A stretch of DNA of 64,000 nt from Enterobacter sp. JBIWA008 (GTDB lineage Bacteria > Pseudomonadota > Gammaproteobacteria > Enterobacterales > Enterobacteriaceae), in contig NZ_CP074149.1 in the NCBI RefSeq assembly GCF_019968765.1, positions 992,001-1,056,000 of the forward strand, given 5' to 3'. The notes below the pieces were generated by a model, which saw only the letters and a program-made list of their open reading frames with translations, ran no database searches and was not told the DNA's origin. Each line of letters opens with the position of its first letter. Position 1 is the stretch's first letter. The position numbers were made by a program, and so were the translations under genes. Shown one piece after another: positions 54,513-64,000 of this stretch.

Positions 54513-54566
54513 CCCTCTCCCTTTGGGAGAGGGCCAGGGAGAGGGCCAGGGTGAGGGCACCAGACC
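54513..54566. repeat. GAGGG/CCCTC dispersed repeat, copy 2, with 12-bp tandem unit
   Basis: CCCTCTCCC (54513-54521) and GGGAGAGGG (54525-54533) pair as a hairpin, and GGGAGAGGGCCA occurs twice in tandem. The sequence is the same family as the copy at 26563, in reverse orientation. It lies at the place of araJ in E. coli and may end mak and sbcC transcription. Confidence 0.65.
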
Positions 54567-54581
54567 GCACCATCCTCCCAT

Positions 54582-57500
54582 TTATTCCACCGCAAACACC
54601 TTATCCAGCCTGCTATACCCCAGCCCGTTAATTTTCTTCACCTTGATCTGCACCGGAATGCGCTCTTTCATCGCCTCAACGTGGCTGATTACGCCGATGG
54701 TTTTCCCGGTGGCGTTCAGCGCGTCGAGCGCATCGAGCGCGGTGTCCAGCGTTTCGCTGTCGAGCGTGCCGAATCCTTCATCCAGGAACAGCGAATCGAT
54801 TCGCGTTTTGTGACTCACCAGGTCGGAAAGTGCCAGCGCCAGCGCCAGGCTGACGAGGAAGCTTTCGCCGCCAGAGAGCGTACGGGTATCGCGCACGGCA
54901 TCGGCCTGCCAGGTATCGACCACCTCCAGCTCCAGTGCGTCACTGACTTTACGCTGGAGCAGATAGCGCCCGTGTAGGCGATTAAGCTGCTGGTTAGCCA
55001 GCCAGACCAGATTATCCAGCGTCAGACCCTGGGCGAATTTGCGGAACCTGTCGCCGGTGCTGGAGCCGATCAGCACATTCAGGTGCCCCCAGTCCTCGGT
55101 CAGACGTGAGGCCTCGTCAATTTGCAGCATCAGCGCCAGCTGATGCTGGCGGTTATCGCTGTCCTGCTTAAGCTGCTGGCGGATCTCCCCCTGATGGGTG
55201 GTGTTGTCACGAAGTTGCTGCGCCAGCTGCTGTAGCTGTGCCTGCAGGGTTTGCGCGTCGGCTTCCAGCCCTTCCGGTCGCTGGCTCTGGTGGGCCTGCA
55301 GCTGCTGTTCAGCCTGCCCGCAGAGCGCTATTGCCTGCTGAAGCTGGCTCTCCAGCACCTGCTTGCGTTGCTCAAGACGGCGGATGGTCTCCTCATCCAG
55401 CAGCGCGGCGAGAAAGTCCTCCCGATCGGCGAAGCAGCTGGCCGCCAGGGCGGTGGCAAATTGCGTTGTGGCGTGCTGTAACCGCTCGCTTTCCAGACTT
55501 TCCTGTTGCTGCAGGGTGGCAAGCTGGCTCTGCAGCGACAGGCATTCGTCATGGATCTCTCGCCAGTTCTCAGGAATGGCCGGTTCAGCCTCAGTGTCAT
55601 CGGTTGCCGGAAGCGTGTCGAGCAGAGGTTTAAGGGTGTTAATGCGCTCCTGAATCGCCGCATGCTGCGTCTGTTTTTCCTGCCACAGGTTGAATTCCGC
55701 TTCCCGGGCGTGCAGCCAGACGGCTTCTGAGCCCTCTTCAGGGACATTCAGTGATAGTGCGAGCAGGGAGTTTTCCAGCGCCTGCCGCGTAGCCGACAGC
55801 TGTTGCTGATACTGTCGCTCCTGCACTTCCTGCTCGTTCAGCTGGTTTTGCAGGGTCAGACGCTGGCTCAGCTGATAAAGCTGGCGCTCGTACTGTTCCT
55901 GCTCGTTCATCCACGTGGTGATATCTTCCTGAATATTCAATGAGATGTTCAGGGTGGTGCAGATCTCCAGCCACTCTTTAGTGAGCGCTTGCTCTTCCTC
56001 AGAAAGCGTCTTTGCTTCGTCTGTTTCTCGCTGGATCTGCTGCGTCAGGGCATTGACCTGTCCCAGTACCAACAGACCTTCTTCTTTAAGCGCGGCGACC
56101 TCTTTTTCCAGCGCATCCCGGCGTCGCTGGTTTTCGGTGAGTTCAAGCGCCTGATACGTATCAACGGCGGGATGTTCACTGGAACCGCACAGCGGGCAGG
56201 GTTTACCCGCCTCAAGCTGCGAACGGTAGTTTTCCAGCTTTTTGATCGTCGCTTCGCTTTCGCACAATGCTTTCAGATCGACATAGTGCTGGTTTTTTTC
56301 TTTGTACTGCTGGCGGCGCAGCGTCAGCGTTTCATTGAGTATTACCTGCTCGGCCTGAGCTTTTTGCCGGGTATCCGCGTTCTGCTGCAGCCGTTTTTGC
56401 AGGGGCTGATAGCGGGCATGAAGTGACGTCAGGCGCTGACGGAAAGGGCGTGACCTGGACTGTTGCTCCAGTGCCGCTGCCACGTCATCCGCCGTCAGCG
56501 TCAGGGCATTTTCCGGCATGTCGGCGAGCTTCTGACGTGATTCAGCAATACGTGCTGCAAGCGTGGCGATCTGATGTTTATCGCGATTCAACTGTGTGAA
56601 ATGGGCGCGCCAGCCAGCAATCTCCTGGCCCCACAACCGGTAACGTTCATGCGCCGTCAGCCATGTTGCCTGGGTTGTCAGATCGGTCTGCAGTTGTTGA
56701 TGGGTACGCAGTGCCGTAAGCCGGATGCGCGAGCGCTGCGCGGTTTTGGCCTGTAAGCGAGTATTTACTTCGACAATGCGCAGCTTTGTCTGCCCGAGGC
56801 GCGTGGTCTGCTCTTGCTGACTATCCCACAGAGGACGAAGCTGGGTGGCGGGCTGCGCAAGCTGGAGCTTTGCCAGCTCAGGCGCGGCCTCCTTCAGGGA
56901 GTGCTGCGCCTGCTGTTGCAAGAACATTACGCGCTGTTGCTCGCGAATAAGTTCATCGTTGCGCGTCAGCCACTGAAAATCTCGCTGTTGGTTCTGCTGC
57001 TGAGTCAGCAGGGTTTTCTCTTCGTCAGTAAGTGCCTGCAAACTCTGCTGTAACTGCTGTTGTTGCGCTTCGCTCAGTAGCACAACGCCTGCGGCCTGCG
57101 CCTCGCACATCTCAAGCGCGTTACGGGCGGCCTTATGTTTCTCGAATACCATCGCTGAAATCTGGCCGTAGATCTCCGTACCGGTCAGCTCCTCCAGCAG
57201 CTCGGCGCGATCGCCCGGTTTTGCATTGAGGAAGGCGGCAAACTGCCCCTGCGAGAGCAGCATGGAGCGGGTAAAGCGACCATAGTCCAGCCCGGTGAGC
57301 GCGGCGGTTTGCTCGAGTTTATCCGTCACTTTGTCGGCCAGGATTTTGCCATCTTCGCAGCGCGCCAGCTCCACGCGCGGCGCCTGCAGGTTCCCGTCAG
57401 GCTGGTTGCGCGCGCGGTTCTGGCTCCAGAACGCGCGGTAGGCAGTGCCTTTTACCTCGAATTCCACTTCCGCCAGGCACTCGGCGGTGTCGCGCGTCAT

Positions 57501-57713
57501 CAGGTCGTTTTGCGCCTGGGAGACCTTCTGCAGTCGCGGCGTTTCGTGATAAAGCGCCAGACAGATAGCGTCAAGCAGGGTGGTTTTACCGGCCCCGGTC
57601 GCGCCGGTGATGGCAAACAGCCCGTTGCTGGCAAACGGCTCAGCGGTAAAATCAATTTTCCACTCGCCCTTGAGGGAGTTGAGGTTTTTCAGACGCAGGC
57701 TCAAAATTTTCAT
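54582..57713 (-). CDS. sbcC: Exonuclease subunit SbcC
   Basis: The product has 1043 residues, near the 1048 of E. coli. It is a SMC/Rad50-type ATPase that with SbcD cuts hairpin and protein-blocked DNA ends. Walker A ([14 protein letters not shown]) is near residue 40. Two long coiled coils flank the zinc hook [10 protein letters not shown] near residue 500. The signature [18 protein letters not shown] and Walker [13 protein letters not shown] are near the C-terminus. It overlaps sbcD by four bases. Confidence 0.95.
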   Translation of the reverse strand: MKILSLRLKNLNSLKGEWKIDFTAEPFASNGLFAITGATGAGKTTLLDAICLALYHETPRLQKVSQAQNDLMTRDTAECLAEVEFEVKGTAYRAFWSQNRARNQPDGNLQAPRVELARCEDGKILADKVTDKLEQTAALTGLDYGRFTRSMLLSQGQFAAFLNAKPGDRAELLEELTGTEIYGQISAMVFEKHKAARNALEMCEAQAAGVVLLSEAQQQQLQQSLQALTDEEKTLLTQQQNQQRDFQWLTRNDELIREQQRVMFLQQQAQHSLKEAAPELAKLQLAQPATQLRPLWDSQQEQTTRLGQTKLRIVEVNTRLQAKTAQRSRIRLTALRTHQQLQTDLTTQATWLTAHERYRLWGQEIAGWRAHFTQLNRDKHQIATLAARIAESRQKLADMPENALTLTADDVAAALEQQSRSRPFRQRLTSLHARYQPLQKRLQQNADTRQKAQAEQVILNETLTLRRQQYKEKNQHYVDLKALCESEATIKKLENYRSQLEAGKPCPLCGSSEHPAVDTYQALELTENQRRRDALEKEVAALKEEGLLVLGQVNALTQQIQRETDEAKTLSEEEQALTKEWLEICTTLNISLNIQEDITTWMNEQEQYERQLYQLSQRLTLQNQLNEQEVQERQYQQQLSATRQALENSLLALSLNVPEEGSEAVWLHAREAEFNLWQEKQTQHAAIQERINTLKPLLDTLPATDDTEAEPAIPENWREIHDECLSLQSQLATLQQQESLESERLQHATTQFATALAASCFADREDFLAALLDEETIRRLEQRKQVLESQLQQAIALCGQAEQQLQAHQSQRPEGLEADAQTLQAQLQQLAQQLRDNTTHQGEIRQQLKQDSDNRQHQLALMLQIDEASRLTEDWGHLNVLIGSSTGDRFRKFAQGLTLDNLVWLANQQLNRLHGRYLLQRKVSDALELEVVDTWQADAVRDTRTLSGGESFLVSLALALALSDLVSHKTRIDSLFLDEGFGTLDSETLDTALDALDALNATGKTIGVISHVEAMKERIPVQIKVKKINGLGYSRLDKVFAVE

Positions 57714-58915
57714 GCGTTCTCTTCCTCATCAGCGAGCGCGTGCAGAGTATGAAGGAACAGCTCGTTAAGCCTTGCGCGCGTTGTGTCGTCAATCTCTTCC
57801 TGCGACAGACGGCGTTCAAATACCTCTTCCACCTTCAGTTCGCTGAGCGTTTCACGCTGCGCACCCAGCAGAATTTTCTCGCGCTGTTCGCGGCTGCGGC
57901 GTACCAGTAAGACCTCGACGGGAAGCGCTTCCGTCAGCGCCTGGATTTTACGCTGCATATCATGCAGATAGTCATCGGTCGTGATTTCGATATCCAGCCA
58001 GATGGGGGGATTTTGCTGGACGTCGCGCCATTGCTCCAGCTGGGCGGTAATGGCCGCCAGATCGCCCTTCAGCACCGCCAGCGGTTGGGTGACGGGGACC
58101 TCCATCGACTCAACGGCGCTGAGTTTGCCCTCGCTAAAGCTCACCAGATGAACACATTTGGCTTTGCCGGTCTCATCAAAACTGAGCGCAATGGGCGAGC
58201 CGCAGTAGCGAATGTGCTCGCAACCGCCAATGACCTGTGCCCGGTGAATATGTCCGAGTGCGATATAATCCGCTGGCGGGAAATTTTGTGCCGGGAAGGC
58301 ATCCAGCGTGCCAATATAGATGTCACGTACCGCGTCACTTTTACTGGCACCGACGGTGGTGAGGTGGCCGGTGGCAATCACCGGAATGGCTTGCTCGCCG
58401 CGCAGGGAGCAGGCATCGGTATATTGTTGGTGATAATAGTCAGTGATGCTCTGCAGCAGATGCTGCTGTTTTTCTCCGCCGGACATCCCCGCCTGGCTCT
58501 GCACGATATCACGCGGGCGCAGGAAGGGAACCGGGCACAGTACCGCCCCAGGTGTACCGTCACGTTTTTTCAGGATCTGCGGAGCATGTCCGGCACTGGC
58601 CACCACGGTAGTGTTAAGGAAGGCCAGGATGTCGCGGGATTCATTCAGCATTGCGACGGAATCATGGTTACCGGCGACAATCACCAGATGACAGCCGGTT
58701 TGCTGCAGATTTACCACGAAGCGGTTGTAGAGCTCACGCGCATAGCTTGGCGGCGAACCGGTGTCGAAAATATCACCCGCCACAATAATCGCGTCCACCT
58801 CGTGCGTCCGGGCCGTTTCCAGCAGCCAGTTCAGGAACGCTTCATGTTCAGCCGCACGGCTTTTGCTGTAAAAATTTTGACCCAGATGCCAGTCCGAGGT
58901 GTGAAGTATTCGCAT
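57710..58915 (-). CDS. sbcD: Exonuclease subunit SbcD
   Basis: The product has 401 residues. It is the Mre11-type nuclease partner of SbcC, with the metal motifs [27 protein letters not shown] and LGHIHRAQ all present. It is the first gene of the sbcDC operon, divergent from phoB. Confidence 0.95.
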   Translation of the reverse strand: MRILHTSDWHLGQNFYSKSRAAEHEAFLNWLLETARTHEVDAIIVAGDIFDTGSPPSYARELYNRFVVNLQQTGCHLVIVAGNHDSVAMLNESRDILAFLNTTVVASAGHAPQILKKRDGTPGAVLCPVPFLRPRDIVQSQAGMSGGEKQQHLLQSITDYYHQQYTDACSLRGEQAIPVIATGHLTTVGASKSDAVRDIYIGTLDAFPAQNFPPADYIALGHIHRAQVIGGCEHIRYCGSPIALSFDETGKAKCVHLVSFSEGKLSAVESMEVPVTQPLAVLKGDLAAITAQLEQWRDVQQNPPIWLDIEITTDDYLHDMQRKIQALTEALPVEVLLVRRSREQREKILLGAQRETLSELKVEEVFERRLSQEEIDDTTRARLNELFLHTLHALADEEENA

Positions 58916-59018
58916 AGCTGATCCGTGGCAAAAAAGAGAAAGCAGGATTATAAACGTTCAGAGACGGGAAAATAACCGCTGTAATAAAACAACCGTTTGC
59001 CCGTTATCGTGGTACTGT

Positions 59019-59049
59019 TTTTCATAAATCTGTCATAAATCTGACGCAT
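59019..59049 (+). promoter_or_regulatory. Pho boxes of phoBR
   Basis: TTCATAAATCTGTCATAAAT and CTGACGCAT give three TCA-type repeats in an 11-bp register (TTTTCATAAAT, CTGTCATAAAT, CTGACGCAT), about 55-85 bases upstream of the phoB ATG at 59103. This matches the autoregulatory PhoB site known in E. coli. Confidence 0.85.
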
Positions 59050-59102
59050 AATGACGCCGCATTACAAACTTGTAACTTAAATAAGATAAGACAGGGCAAA
59101 GT

Positions 59103-59792
59103 ATGGCGAGACGTATTCTGGTCGTAGAAGATGAAGCTCCAATTCGTGAAATGGTGTGCTTCGTGCTCGAGCAAAACGGCTTCCAGCCGGTTGAAGCGGA
59201 GGATTATGACAGCGCGGTGAACCAGCTGAATGAACCCTGGCCCGATCTGATCCTGCTGGACTGGATGTTGCCTGGCGGCTCCGGACTGCAGTTTATCAAA
59301 CACCTGAAGCGTGAAGCGCTGACCCGCGACATCCCGGTTGTGATGCTTACGGCGCGCGGAGAAGAGGAGGATCGCGTGCGCGGTCTGGAGACCGGCGCGG
59401 ACGATTACATTACCAAACCATTCTCCCCCAAAGAGCTGGTGGCCCGCATTAAAGCCGTGATGCGCCGTATTTCGCCGATGGCGGTGGAAGAGGTGATTGA
59501 GATGCAGGGCCTCAGCCTTGACCCCACCTCACACCGCGTGATGACCGGTGAAAATCCTCTCGACATGGGGCCTACCGAATTTAAACTCCTGCACTTCTTT
59601 ATGACCCACCCGGAGCGCGTTTACAGCCGCGAGCAGTTGCTGAATAACGTCTGGGGAACTAACGTGTATGTCGAAGACCGGACGGTTGACGTACATATTC
59701 GCCGCCTGCGTAAAGCACTGGAACTGAGCGGCCACGATCGTATGGTGCAGACGGTCCGCGGCACGGGTTATCGTTTTTCTACCCGTTTCTGA
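59103..59792 (+). CDS. phoB: Response regulator PhoB
   Basis: The product has 229 residues. It is an OmpR-type regulator of phosphate starvation: the receiver has [10 protein letters not shown], the phosphorylated Asp in [11 protein letters not shown] (about 54), Thr and Lys in MLTAR and [10 protein letters not shown]; the C-terminal winged helix ends [12 protein letters not shown]. phoR follows after 21 bases. Confidence 0.95.
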   Translation: MARRILVVEDEAPIREMVCFVLEQNGFQPVEAEDYDSAVNQLNEPWPDLILLDWMLPGGSGLQFIKHLKREALTRDIPVVMLTARGEEEDRVRGLETGADDYITKPFSPKELVARIKAVMRRISPMAVEEVIEMQGLSLDPTSHRVMTGENPLDMGPTEFKLLHFFMTHPERVYSREQLLNNVWGTNVYVEDRTVDVHIRRLRKALELSGHDRMVQTVRGTGYRFSTRF

Positions 59793-59813
59793 ACAATGAC
59801 AGGAGTGTGACGC

Positions 59814-61109
59814 GTGCTGGAACGTCTGTCATGGAAAAGGCTCGTCTTTGAACTGATCTTATGCTGTATTCCGGCCTTCCTACTGGGGGCCTTTCTTGGA
59901 CACCTGCCGTGGTTTCTGCTGGCGTCGGTCACCGGGCTGCTGATTTGGCATTTCTGGAACCTGCTGCGTCTCTCCTGGTGGCTGTGGGTTGACCGAAGTA
60001 TGACGCCGCCGCCGGGAAGCGGCAGCTGGGAGCCGCTGCTCTACGGTCTGCATCAGATGCAGATGCGTAATAAAAAGCGACGCCGCGAGCTGGGAAGCCT
60101 GATTAAGCGTTTTCGCAGCGGTGCTGAGTCACTGCCGGATGCCGTTATTCTTACGACCGAAGAAGGGACGATCTTCTGGTGTAATGGCCTTGCTCAACAG
60201 CTGCTGGGCCTGCGCTGGCCCGACGACAATGGCCAGAATATCCTCAACCTTTTGCGTTATCCCGAGTTCACGCTGTACCTGAAAAAGCGTGATTTTACCC
60301 GCCCGCACAATCTGAAGCTCAATAATGGTCGCCATCTGGAGATCCGCGTAATGCCCTACAGCGATAAGCAGTGGCTGATGGTGGCGCGCGATGTCACCCA
60401 GATGCACCAGCTGGAAGGGGCACGTCGCAACTTCTTCGCCAACGTCAGCCACGAACTGCGTACCCCGTTGACCGTGCTGCAGGGCTACCTGGAGATGATG
60501 CAGGAGCAAACGCTGGAAGGTGCGCCGCGTGAAAAAGCGCTGCACACCATGCGGGAGCAAACGCACCGGATGGAAGGCCTGGTGAAGCAGCTTTTGACCC
60601 TCTCGAAGATTGAAGCGGCGCCAACGCTCGCGCTGAATGACACCATTGATGTCCCGATGATGCTGCGGGTTGTGGAGCGTGAAGCGCAGACGTTAAGCCA
60701 CAAAAAGCATCACCTGACCTTTGACGTCGACAACACGCTGAAGGTGCTGGGTAGTGAAGATGAGCTGCGTAGCGCCATTTCCAACCTGGTGTACAACGCG
60801 GTGAATCATACGCCGGAAGGGACGGATATCGTGGTGCGCTGGCACCATACCCTAACGGGGGCCGAGTTTAGCGTTGAGGACAACGGGCCGGGGATCGCGC
60901 CGGAACATATTCCGCGTCTGACCGAGCGCTTCTACCGCGTGGATAAAGCGCGATCGCGGCAGACGGGCGGAAGCGGCCTGGGGCTGGCAATTGTGAAACA
61001 TGCGTTGAATCACCACGAAAGCCGTCTCGATATTCAGAGTACCCTGGGTAAAGGTACCCGTTTCAGCTTCGTGATCCCGGAACGATTAATTGCCAAAAAG
61101 ATCGCCTGA
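59814..61109 (+). CDS. phoR: Phosphate sensor kinase PhoR
   Basis: The product has 431 residues with a GTG start (AGGAG eight bases upstream), the E. coli length. Two membrane segments are near the N-terminus. A PAS domain (about 90-200), the phosphorylated His in [13 protein letters not shown] and the N, G1 and G2 boxes ([27 protein letters not shown]) follow. It phosphorylates PhoB when phosphate is scarce. A terminator follows. Confidence 0.95.
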   Translation: MLERLSWKRLVFELILCCIPAFLLGAFLGHLPWFLLASVTGLLIWHFWNLLRLSWWLWVDRSMTPPPGSGSWEPLLYGLHQMQMRNKKRRRELGSLIKRFRSGAESLPDAVILTTEEGTIFWCNGLAQQLLGLRWPDDNGQNILNLLRYPEFTLYLKKRDFTRPHNLKLNNGRHLEIRVMPYSDKQWLMVARDVTQMHQLEGARRNFFANVSHELRTPLTVLQGYLEMMQEQTLEGAPREKALHTMREQTHRMEGLVKQLLTLSKIEAAPTLALNDTIDVPMMLRVVEREAQTLSHKKHHLTFDVDNTLKVLGSEDELRSAISNLVYNAVNHTPEGTDIVVRWHHTLTGAEFSVEDNGPGIAPEHIPRLTERFYRVDKARSRQTGGSGLGLAIVKHALNHHESRLDIQSTLGKGTRFSFVIPERLIAKKIA

Positions 61110-61135
61110 CGGCAGGCGTGTCATTTTACCTTTCC

Positions 61136-61165
61136 ACGGGTCAGCATCTGCTGGCCCGTTTGCTT
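61136..61165 (+). terminator. Terminator after phoBR
   Basis: ACGGGTCAGCA and TGCTGGCCCGT (61136-61159) form an 11-bp stem with one T-G pair and a very short loop, followed by TTGCTTTG. The T run is modest. Confidence 0.7.
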
Positions 61166-61518
61166 TGCAGTCAAGCGAAACGCGGATGAATTTTATACGG
61201 TTGTCTCTTTTTTGTTCGCATGATTAGCCATGGGTTTTTCTTATAAATAGCGTATTGTGCTGGTACGTTTTTTCATGCTGGCATATTGTTCTGGTTTTGC
61301 GATCCCACCTTGCCTTTAAACGTTATAAGCGTTTAAATTGCGCCCCAGATACTGTCAGACCGACTGTATTTGCGTGGTAAATCGAAAAACTATTCTTCTC
61401 CACGCCTGGACGGGAGCATTTCCCGCTGAAATTGAGCAAATTTTCGGCTGTATCGTCCCGTCAGGGATATCGAAAATCTCAACGTTTTCAACACCACATC
61501 CACAGGCAGTAAGGTTTT
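61166..61518. other. Region upstream of brnQ, no gene seen
   Basis: The region of 353 bases holds AT-rich runs and a TTATAAATAG stretch near 61240 that may be the brnQ promoter, plus AACGTTATAAGCGTT near 61320. The 68-residue open frame at 61338-61544 overlaps the brnQ start and lacks coding character. Confidence 0.4.
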
Positions 61519-62838
61519 ATGACCCATCACTTAAAATCGCGTGACATCATCGCGCTGGGCTTTATGACATTTGCGCTGTTCGTTGGCGCAGGCAACATCA
61601 TTTTCCCTCCAATGGTTGGCTTACAGGCGGGAGAACACGTCTGGACCGCCGCGTTTGGTTTCCTGATTACTGCCGTAGGTCTGCCGGTTCTGACCGTCAT
61701 CGCGCTGGCGAAAGTCGGCGGCGGTGTGGATAGCCTCAGCACCCCGATTGGTAAAGTGGCGGGCGTTCTGCTGGCAACCGTCTGCTATCTTGCCGTTGGT
61801 CCGCTGTTTGCGACCCCGCGTACGGCAACCGTGTCCTTCGAAGTGGGTATTGCTCCCCTGACCGGTGACGGTGCGATGCCGCTGTTTATCTACAGCCTGA
61901 TTTACTTCGCGATCGTGATTCTGGTTTCCCTCTATCCGGGTAAGCTGCTGGATACCGTGGGTAACTTCCTGGCTCCGCTGAAAATTGTGGCGCTTATTGT
62001 TCTGGCTGTAGCTGCCGTCGTGTGGCCCGCTGGCCCGATTAGCGACGCGATGGACGCCTATAAAAACGCCGCATTCTCTAACGGCTTTGTGAACGGCTAT
62101 CTGACGATGGATACGCTGGGCGCTATGGTATTTGGTATCGTTATCGTTAACGCCGCGCGCTCCCGCGGTGTGACCGAAGCGCGTCTGCTGACACGCTATA
62201 CCATCTGGGCTGGTCTGATGGCCGGTGTGGGGCTGACGCTGCTGTATCTGGCGCTGTTCCGCCTGGGCTCCGACAGCGCCATGCTGGTCGATCAGAACGC
62301 CAACGGTGCGGCTATCCTGCACGCCTACGTTCAGCACACCTTCGGCGGTGCGGGGAGTATGCTGCTGGCGTCGCTCATCTTCCTGGCCTGTCTGGTAACC
62401 GCGGTTGGCCTGACCTGCGCCTGCGCAGAGTTTTTTGCACAGTATCTGCCGCTCTCTTACCGCACGCTGGTGTTTATCCTCGGCATCTTCTCCATGGCGG
62501 TGTCCAACCTCGGTTTGAGTCACCTGATTCAGGTCTCTATTCCGGTGCTGACGGCGATTTACCCGCCGTGTATCGTGCTGGTGGTGCTGAGCTTTACTCG
62601 CCCGTGGTGGAACAACTCTTCACGAATTATTGCGCCAGCCATGTTTATCAGCCTGATTTTTGGTATCCTTGACGGGATTAAAGCATCAGCTTTCGCACAC
62701 ATACTGCCAGCATGGACACAGCGTCTGCCGCTGTCCGAGCAGGGGCTGGCCTGGCTGATGCCTACCGTTGTTGCACTGGTTCTGGCCATTATCTGGGACC
62801 GTGCTGCAGGGCGTCAGGTTGCATCGAACGCTCATTAA
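61519..62838 (+). CDS. brnQ: Branched-chain amino acid transporter BrnQ
   Basis: The product has 439 residues, the E. coli length, with AAGG upstream of the ATG. It is a 12-segment LIVCS symporter for leucine, isoleucine and valine in the inner membrane. The N-terminal signature [21 protein letters not shown] is intact. proY follows after a strong terminator, as in E. coli. Confidence 0.95.
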   Translation: MTHHLKSRDIIALGFMTFALFVGAGNIIFPPMVGLQAGEHVWTAAFGFLITAVGLPVLTVIALAKVGGGVDSLSTPIGKVAGVLLATVCYLAVGPLFATPRTATVSFEVGIAPLTGDGAMPLFIYSLIYFAIVILVSLYPGKLLDTVGNFLAPLKIVALIVLAVAAVVWPAGPISDAMDAYKNAAFSNGFVNGYLTMDTLGAMVFGIVIVNAARSRGVTEARLLTRYTIWAGLMAGVGLTLLYLALFRLGSDSAMLVDQNANGAAILHAYVQHTFGGAGSMLLASLIFLACLVTAVGLTCACAEFFAQYLPLSYRTLVFILGIFSMAVSNLGLSHLIQVSIPVLTAIYPPCIVLVVLSFTRPWWNNSSRIIAPAMFISLIFGILDGIKASAFAHILPAWTQRLPLSEQGLAWLMPTVVALVLAIIWDRAAGRQVASNAH

Positions 62839-62860
62839 TCAACGGCAACAAACTGTTTAA

Positions 62861-62889
62861 CCACGGGGCTTAAGGCCCCGTGGTTTTTT
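62861..62889 (+). terminator. Rho-independent terminator of brnQ
   Basis: CCACGGGGC (62861-62869) and GCCCCGTGG (62875-62883) form a 9-bp perfect stem, followed by TTTTTT. Confidence 0.95.
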
Positions 62890-62919
62890 GTTTTTTTCGT
62901 GTTGAATGGCAAGATTTAA

Positions 62920-64000
62920 ATGGAAAGCACTAACAAACTTAAACGTGGATTGAGCACGCGCCACATCCGCTTTATGGCGCTGGGCTCTGCTATCGGCACC
63001 GGTCTTTTTTATGGCTCGGCAGATGCCATCAAAATGGCCGGTCCCAGCGTTCTGCTTGCGTACATCATCGGCGGCGTGGCGGCGTATATCATCATGCGCG
63101 CCCTTGGCGAAATGTCGGTTCACAACCCGTCCGCCAGCTCATTCTCCCGCTACGCGCAGGAAAACCTTGGCCCGCTGGCCGGGTTTATCACCGGCTGGAC
63201 CTACTGCTTTGAAATCCTGATTGTGGCGATTGCCGACGTGACGGCGTTTGGCATCTATATGGGCGTCTGGTTCCCGGCGGTGCCGCACTGGATTTGGGTG
63301 CTGAGCGTTGTGCTGATCATTTGCGCCGTCAACCTGATGAGCGTGAAGGTGTTCGGCGAGCTGGAGTTCTGGTTCTCCTTCTTCAAGGTCGCGACCATCA
63401 TCATCATGATCGTGGCCGGTTTCGGCATCATCATCTGGGGAATCGGCAACGGCGGGCAGCCGACCGGTATCCATAACCTCTGGAGCAACGGTGGCTTCTT
63501 CAGCAACGGCTGGCTCGGGATGGTCATGTCGCTGCAGATGGTGATGTTCGCCTACGGCGGCATTGAGATTATCGGTATCACCGCCGGGGAAGCAAAAGAT
63601 CCGGAGAAGTCCATTCCGCGCGCCATCAACTCGGTGCCGATGCGTATTCTGGTGTTCTACGTGGGTACGCTGTTCGTGATTATGTCCATCTACCCATGGA
63701 ATCAGGTGGGTACCAACGGTAGCCCGTTTGTTCTGACCTTCCAGCATATGGGGATTGCTTTTGCGGCCAGCATTCTTAACTTTGTGGTGCTGACCGCGTC
63801 GCTTTCCGCGATCAACAGTGACGTCTTTGGCGTGGGCCGTATGCTGCACGGCATGGCGGAGCAGGGCAGCGCGCCGAAGGTGTTCGCCAAAACCTCACGC
63901 CGCGGCACGCCGTGGGTGACCGTCGTGGTGATGACCGTGGCGCTGCTGTTCTCGGTTTATCTGAACTACATCATGCCGGAGAACGTCTTCCTGGTGATCG
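62920..64000 (+). CDS. proY: Proline-specific permease ProY (partial, runs off window)
   Basis: The first 360 residues are present from the ATG at 62920 (weak AAGA site); the full length is about 457. It is a 12-segment APC-type permease: [48 protein letters not shown] and [21 protein letters not shown] are as in E. coli ProY. It lies after brnQ, as in E. coli. Confidence 0.9.
   Translation, partial: MESTNKLKRGLSTRHIRFMALGSAIGTGLFYGSADAIKMAGPSVLLAYIIGGVAAYIIMRALGEMSVHNPSASSFSRYAQENLGPLAGFITGWTYCFEILIVAIADVTAFGIYMGVWFPAVPHWIWVLSVVLIICAVNLMSVKVFGELEFWFSFFKVATIIIMIVAGFGIIIWGIGNGGQPTGIHNLWSNGGFFSNGWLGMVMSLQMVMFAYGGIEIIGITAGEAKDPEKSIPRAINSVPMRILVFYVGTLFVIMSIYPWNQVGTNGSPFVLTFQHMGIAFAASILNFVVLTASLSAINSDVFGVGRMLHGMAEQGSAPKVFAKTSRRGTPWVTVVVMTVALLFSVYLNYIMPENVFLVI

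Noticed and set aside
61621..62523. 300-residue frame antisense to brnQ
   Set aside because: It is the shadow of a GC-rich coding gene; brnQ has full family support and this frame has Gln/His/Arg-rich unnatural composition.

Overview
The window is a piece of an enterobacterial chromosome, most likely Enterobacter or a close relative. From about 17 kb to the right edge the gene order follows the 6-9 minute region of Escherichia coli K-12: mmuPM, tauABCD, hemB, an autotransporter at the yaiT position, iprA, ampH, sbmA, yaiW, yaiY, yaiZ, ddlA, iraP, phoA, psiF, dgcC, proC, yaiI, aroL, yaiA, aroM, ppnP, rdgC, mak, sbcCD, phoBR, brnQ and proY. Genes not in K-12 (an OlsF-like acyltransferase, two extra c-di-GMP genes, a chromosomal cat, an extensin-like protein, an MdtG-like exporter) and the absence of araJ point away from Escherichia. 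The assignment rests on remembered gene orders, not on a database search.

Positions 1-10885 are the tail and baseplate module of a temperate phage with a contractile-type tail: a tail assembly chaperone with a probable programmed -1 frameshift, a tape-measure protein with a lytic transglycosylase domain, Dit-like protein, baseplate plug, hub, spike, gp25-like wedge, baseplate J, DUF2612-like protein, tail fibre and fibre assembly protein. Between hub and spike lies a cargo block (4326-6556): a lipoprotein gene, a TPR-like gene, a HEPN-like gene and a terminator.

At 11024-11069 is a 46-bp copy of the 3' end of tRNA-Thr (thrW), the P22-type attachment core. Beyond it is a second element in tandem: a P22-type integrase cut short by a decayed IS3-family element (no target duplication, broken transposase), then two overlapping AT-rich reverse transcriptase genes with the architecture of the DRT type 3 anti-phage system. 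Immediately downstream is a region whose ends form a perfect 12-bp inverted repeat, with four internal hairpins and an ACACAC tract near the 3' end; I interpret it as the DRT3 non-coding RNA. A degenerate attachment core at 16921 probably marks the island's right end. The RT pair plus RNA is the most exciting system in the window.

The host part starts with a type A chloramphenicol acetyltransferase, a GGDEF-EAL protein paired with a periplasmic molybdopterin-fold protein, and a HAMP-GAF-GGDEF cyclase. It continues with S-methylmethionine salvage (mmuPM, behind apparent MetJ boxes), taurine desulfonation (tauABCD), a fused ornithine-lipid-type acyltransferase, haem synthesis (hemB), the envelope genes ampH, sbmA, yaiW and ddlA, and the phosphate regulon (phoA, psiF, phoBR, with Pho boxes at phoA and phoB). 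Then come the CsgD-type cyclase dgcC, proC, the aroL region (apparent TyrR and Fur sites), the recombination and nuclease genes rdgC and sbcCD, and amino acid transporters brnQ and proY; proY runs off the right edge. I saw no complete tRNA or rRNA gene and no CRISPR array.
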